From contig DASREL010000128.1 of the NCBI GenBank assembly GCA_035652075.1, forward strand, positions 1 through 49,216: a stretch of 49,216 nt of DNA, in the 5' to 3' direction. Numbering within the stretch: position 1 is the first letter of the stretch; each line of letters opens with the position of its first letter. The translations under genes were made by a program, and so were the position numbers. The notes below the pieces were generated by a model, which was not told where the DNA came from, searched no databases, and saw only the letters and a list, made by a program, of their open reading frames with translations. The DNA comes from Gp6-AA45 sp035652075 (GTDB taxonomy: Bacteria; Acidobacteriota; Vicinamibacteria; Vicinamibacterales; CAVVIG01). Of the stretch, positions 47,811 to 49,216 are shown piece by piece.

Positions 47811-48251
47811 ATGGACCGCACGGACCTCGAACGGCTCACCGATCGGTACCTGACGGCGATGAACCGGCACGATCCGCGGACGCTGGCGGCGTTATACGCG
47901 CCAGACTGCCGCGTCGACAGCCCGCTCTTCTCGTCTCTGCTGGGCATCGCGGCGATCGAGGAGTCGTACAAGCAGTGGTTCACGATCTTCCCCGATATCG
48001 AGTTCACACCGGAGTCGACGATTGTCGATCCGCCTCGCGTGGCGGTCACGACGGTCAACACGGCCACACACGAAGGCGAACTCTTCGGTCTGCCCGCGAC
48101 ACACAAGAAAGTCGAATTTCGATCGGTCCGGATCGTGACGGTGAACGAAGCGGGGCTGATTGTGGCGGAACGCCGGATCTACGACTTCACCGGCCTGCTC
48201 GTGCAGCTCGGGGTTCTGCGGGCGAAGCCGGCTAAACCCTCAAATGGCTGA
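47811..48251 (+). CDS. SnoaL-like / NTF2-fold small protein
   Basis: A 146-residue protein with the SnoaL/NTF2-like cone fold: LTDRYLTAMNRHDPRTLAALYAPDCRVDSPLFSSLLGIAAIEESYKQWFTIFPDIEFTPEST, then strands through FRSVRIVTVNEAGLIVAERRIYDFTGLLVQLGVL. Many such proteins are polyketide cyclases, isomerases or binding proteins; no catalytic pair can be assigned from sequence. ATG 47811 has GGAGG 4 nt upstream of GC-ATG, a classical ribosome-binding site. Its final codons (Ser-Asn-Gly-stop, AATGGCTGA) come from the heptad palindrome at 48244-48316. Confidence 0.82.
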   Translation: MDRTDLERLTDRYLTAMNRHDPRTLAALYAPDCRVDSPLFSSLLGIAAIEESYKQWFTIFPDIEFTPESTIVDPPRVAVTTVNTATHEGELFGLPATHKKVEFRSVRIVTVNEAGLIVAERRIYDFTGLLVQLGVLRAKPAKPSNG

Positions 48252-48316
48252 TGGCTCACGGCTGAAGGCTGATGGATGTACATCCATCAGCCCTGAGCCA
48301 TCAGCCTTGAGCCATA
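48244..48316. repeat. Heptad-unit imperfect palindrome (TGGCTGA family), copy 2, between convergent genes
   Basis: The same arrangement as at 6501-6567: TGGCTGA, TGGCTCA, CGGCTGA and AGGCTGA units, a centre GGATGTACATCC that is here perfectly palindromic, then inverted TCAGCCC, TGAGCCA, TCAGCCT and TGAGCCA units. It lies between the SnoaL-like gene and the convergent monooxygenase-like gene and supplies the stop codon of the former. Confidence 0.8.
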
Positions 48317-49216
48317 TTACTGGCGCGCGGTCGGCGCGGTACGTGGTTGATCGGCGCTGAGCGTCAGCCCGGTGAACATCATCTCCTCGAACGTCTGATC
48401 GCCCCACCAGACATCCTTCGTCGGATCCGGATTCGATTTGTTCGCCGCCGAGTTGTCGTACCACGCCGTCGCGTGGATCTTCGTGCCGGCGGGAATGCGC
48501 TTTGGCGTTTTGTAGATGTAGTCGGTTTGCCAGTCGAAGTCGTAGTTCGGCACCGACAGCAGCGTTTCAGTCTTGCCGTCCGGATACGTCGCTTCGTAGG
48601 ACCACTTTTTCCCGCGCACGTGCGTGTGCGGCAGGATGCTCCACAGCAGCATGTCTCGATTGACGGTCATCTCGGCGTCGACGCGCGCGTTGGCATCGCC
48701 GGCCTTCAGGTGCAGCGCGCCGTTGGCGAGCACCGCACCGACGAGCGGCGTCTTCGGCGGTTCCTTCGCGAAGACCAGGCCGATGCTGGTGCGATCGGTG
48801 GCTGGCTTGCCGGTGGTCGTGTAGTGCATCTGGAACACGAGCGTCGAGCCTGCCGGCAGCTTCGTCGCGGTGCCCGGCTGATAGATGCGCGCGGGATTGC
48901 CCGGCACGTACCCGCCGACCGATCCGGTGATGCCCTTCGGCTGCTCGCGATCGTTCGGGCCGAGCTGGCGTTTTTGATCCGCCGGCAGTTCAGGACCGCC
49001 AGTCTGACCGGCCGGGATGTCCATACCTGCCGCGAACTCGATGGCTGGTTTCTGCTGCGCGCGCTGCGGCTGACCCGAGGCCGACGCCTGCACCAGGTTC
49101 TTCTGCCGTTCCGCCGCTTTCGGATCGCGCGTGTAGACGATCACGTGATGCACGTTGGCGCGGCTGCCCGGCCGCACTTCGAACGCCTGAATCCACTTGT
49201 CCTCGGTGAAGTTCGT
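48317..49216 (-). CDS. Copper type II ascorbate-dependent monooxygenase-like protein, C-terminal part
   Basis: The frame enters at the window edge, so only the C-terminal 299 residues are present. Motifs resemble the PHM/DBM copper fold of bacterial multidomain proteins: an N-domain His pair (ANVHHVIVYTR), a hydrophilic Pro/Gln loop, FQMHYTTTGKPATDRTS with a further His, the C-domain HxH (LLWSILPHTHVRGKKWSYEA), and the Met ligand region DQTFEEMMFTGL. Such domains in Acidobacteriota and Planctomycetota often follow a redoxin or cytochrome c domain, which would lie outside the window. Hydroxylase activity is inferred only from family resemblance. The stop is 65 nt from the SnoaL-like gene across the heptad palindrome. 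Confidence 0.8.
   Translation of the reverse strand, partial: TNFTEDKWIQAFEVRPGSRANVHHVIVYTRDPKAAERQKNLVQASASGQPQRAQQKPAIEFAAGMDIPAGQTGGPELPADQKRQLGPNDREQPKGITGSVGGYVPGNPARIYQPGTATKLPAGSTLVFQMHYTTTGKPATDRTSIGLVFAKEPPKTPLVGAVLANGALHLKAGDANARVDAEMTVNRDMLLWSILPHTHVRGKKWSYEATYPDGKTETLLSVPNYDFDWQTDYIYKTPKRIPAGTKIHATAWYDNSAANKSNPDPTKDVWWGDQTFEEMMFTGLTLSADQPRTAPTARQ

Overview
This 49.2 kb window is GC-rich chromosomal DNA, very probably from an Acidobacteriota member (Vicinamibacteria-like, perhaps a metagenome-assembled genome). The lineage call is inference. It rests on a PadR regulator paired with a long acidobacterial-type MacB/FtsX permease, a DUF5916 outer-membrane protein, many secreted BNR, PLD and DUF1028 proteins, and strong GC codon bias. 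I see about 42 protein genes at close to 95% coding density, no rRNA, tRNA, CRISPR array or insertion sequence, and no prophage.

Layout. 1-2734 (-): an SDR, a proline dehydrogenase and a truncated BNR/sortilin-type protein form an operon. 2775-3854: AI-2E family permease. 3824-6497: a DUF5996 gene diverges from a three-gene operon of UBP-type zinc finger, BNR beta-propeller and MoaD/ThiS-like protein ending in Gly-Gly. 6564-11627 (-): HtrA protease, sensor kinase, OmpR-type regulator, old yellow enzyme and a lone receiver. 11953-16595 (+): a large PAS/GAF hybrid kinase and an OprB-like porin. 16607-23175 (-): secreted PLD-like protein, isoaspartyl methyltransferase-like protein with a winged-helix-like protein, and ADOP permease with PadR. 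23216-29765: DUF5916 protein diverging from a TolC-HlyD-MFS tripartite efflux operon. 29762-36614: AI-2E permease, LigD-type polymerase, MltB, thioredoxin, FRG protein, nicotinate phosphoribosyltransferase and MBL hydrolase. 36643-43319: amidase, chlorite dismutase family protein, GNAT, ferredoxin, exonuclease III, aspartate kinase and peptidase T. 43295-49216: small outer-membrane-like protein, GH36 alpha-galactosidase, DUF1028 protein, a Pro-rich secreted protein, SnoaL-like protein and the end of a copper monooxygenase-like protein.

Two themes run through the window. First, many genes have a TANNNT -10 element ending only 7-9 nt before the start codon and no Shine-Dalgarno sequence, which predicts leaderless mRNAs. 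In one case (39053-39074) a perfectly symmetric ATTATAAT would serve two divergent leaderless genes. Second, several families of short palindromic or 7/9-bp-unit repeats sit at gene ends, and some sit in frame inside genes: a perfect 21-bp-arm palindrome in a histidine kinase, a double hairpin in aspartate kinase, and an inverted pair flanking a signal-peptide core. These palindromes, the ubiquitin-like/UBP-finger operon and the CTG-started exonuclease III gene are the observations most worth following.
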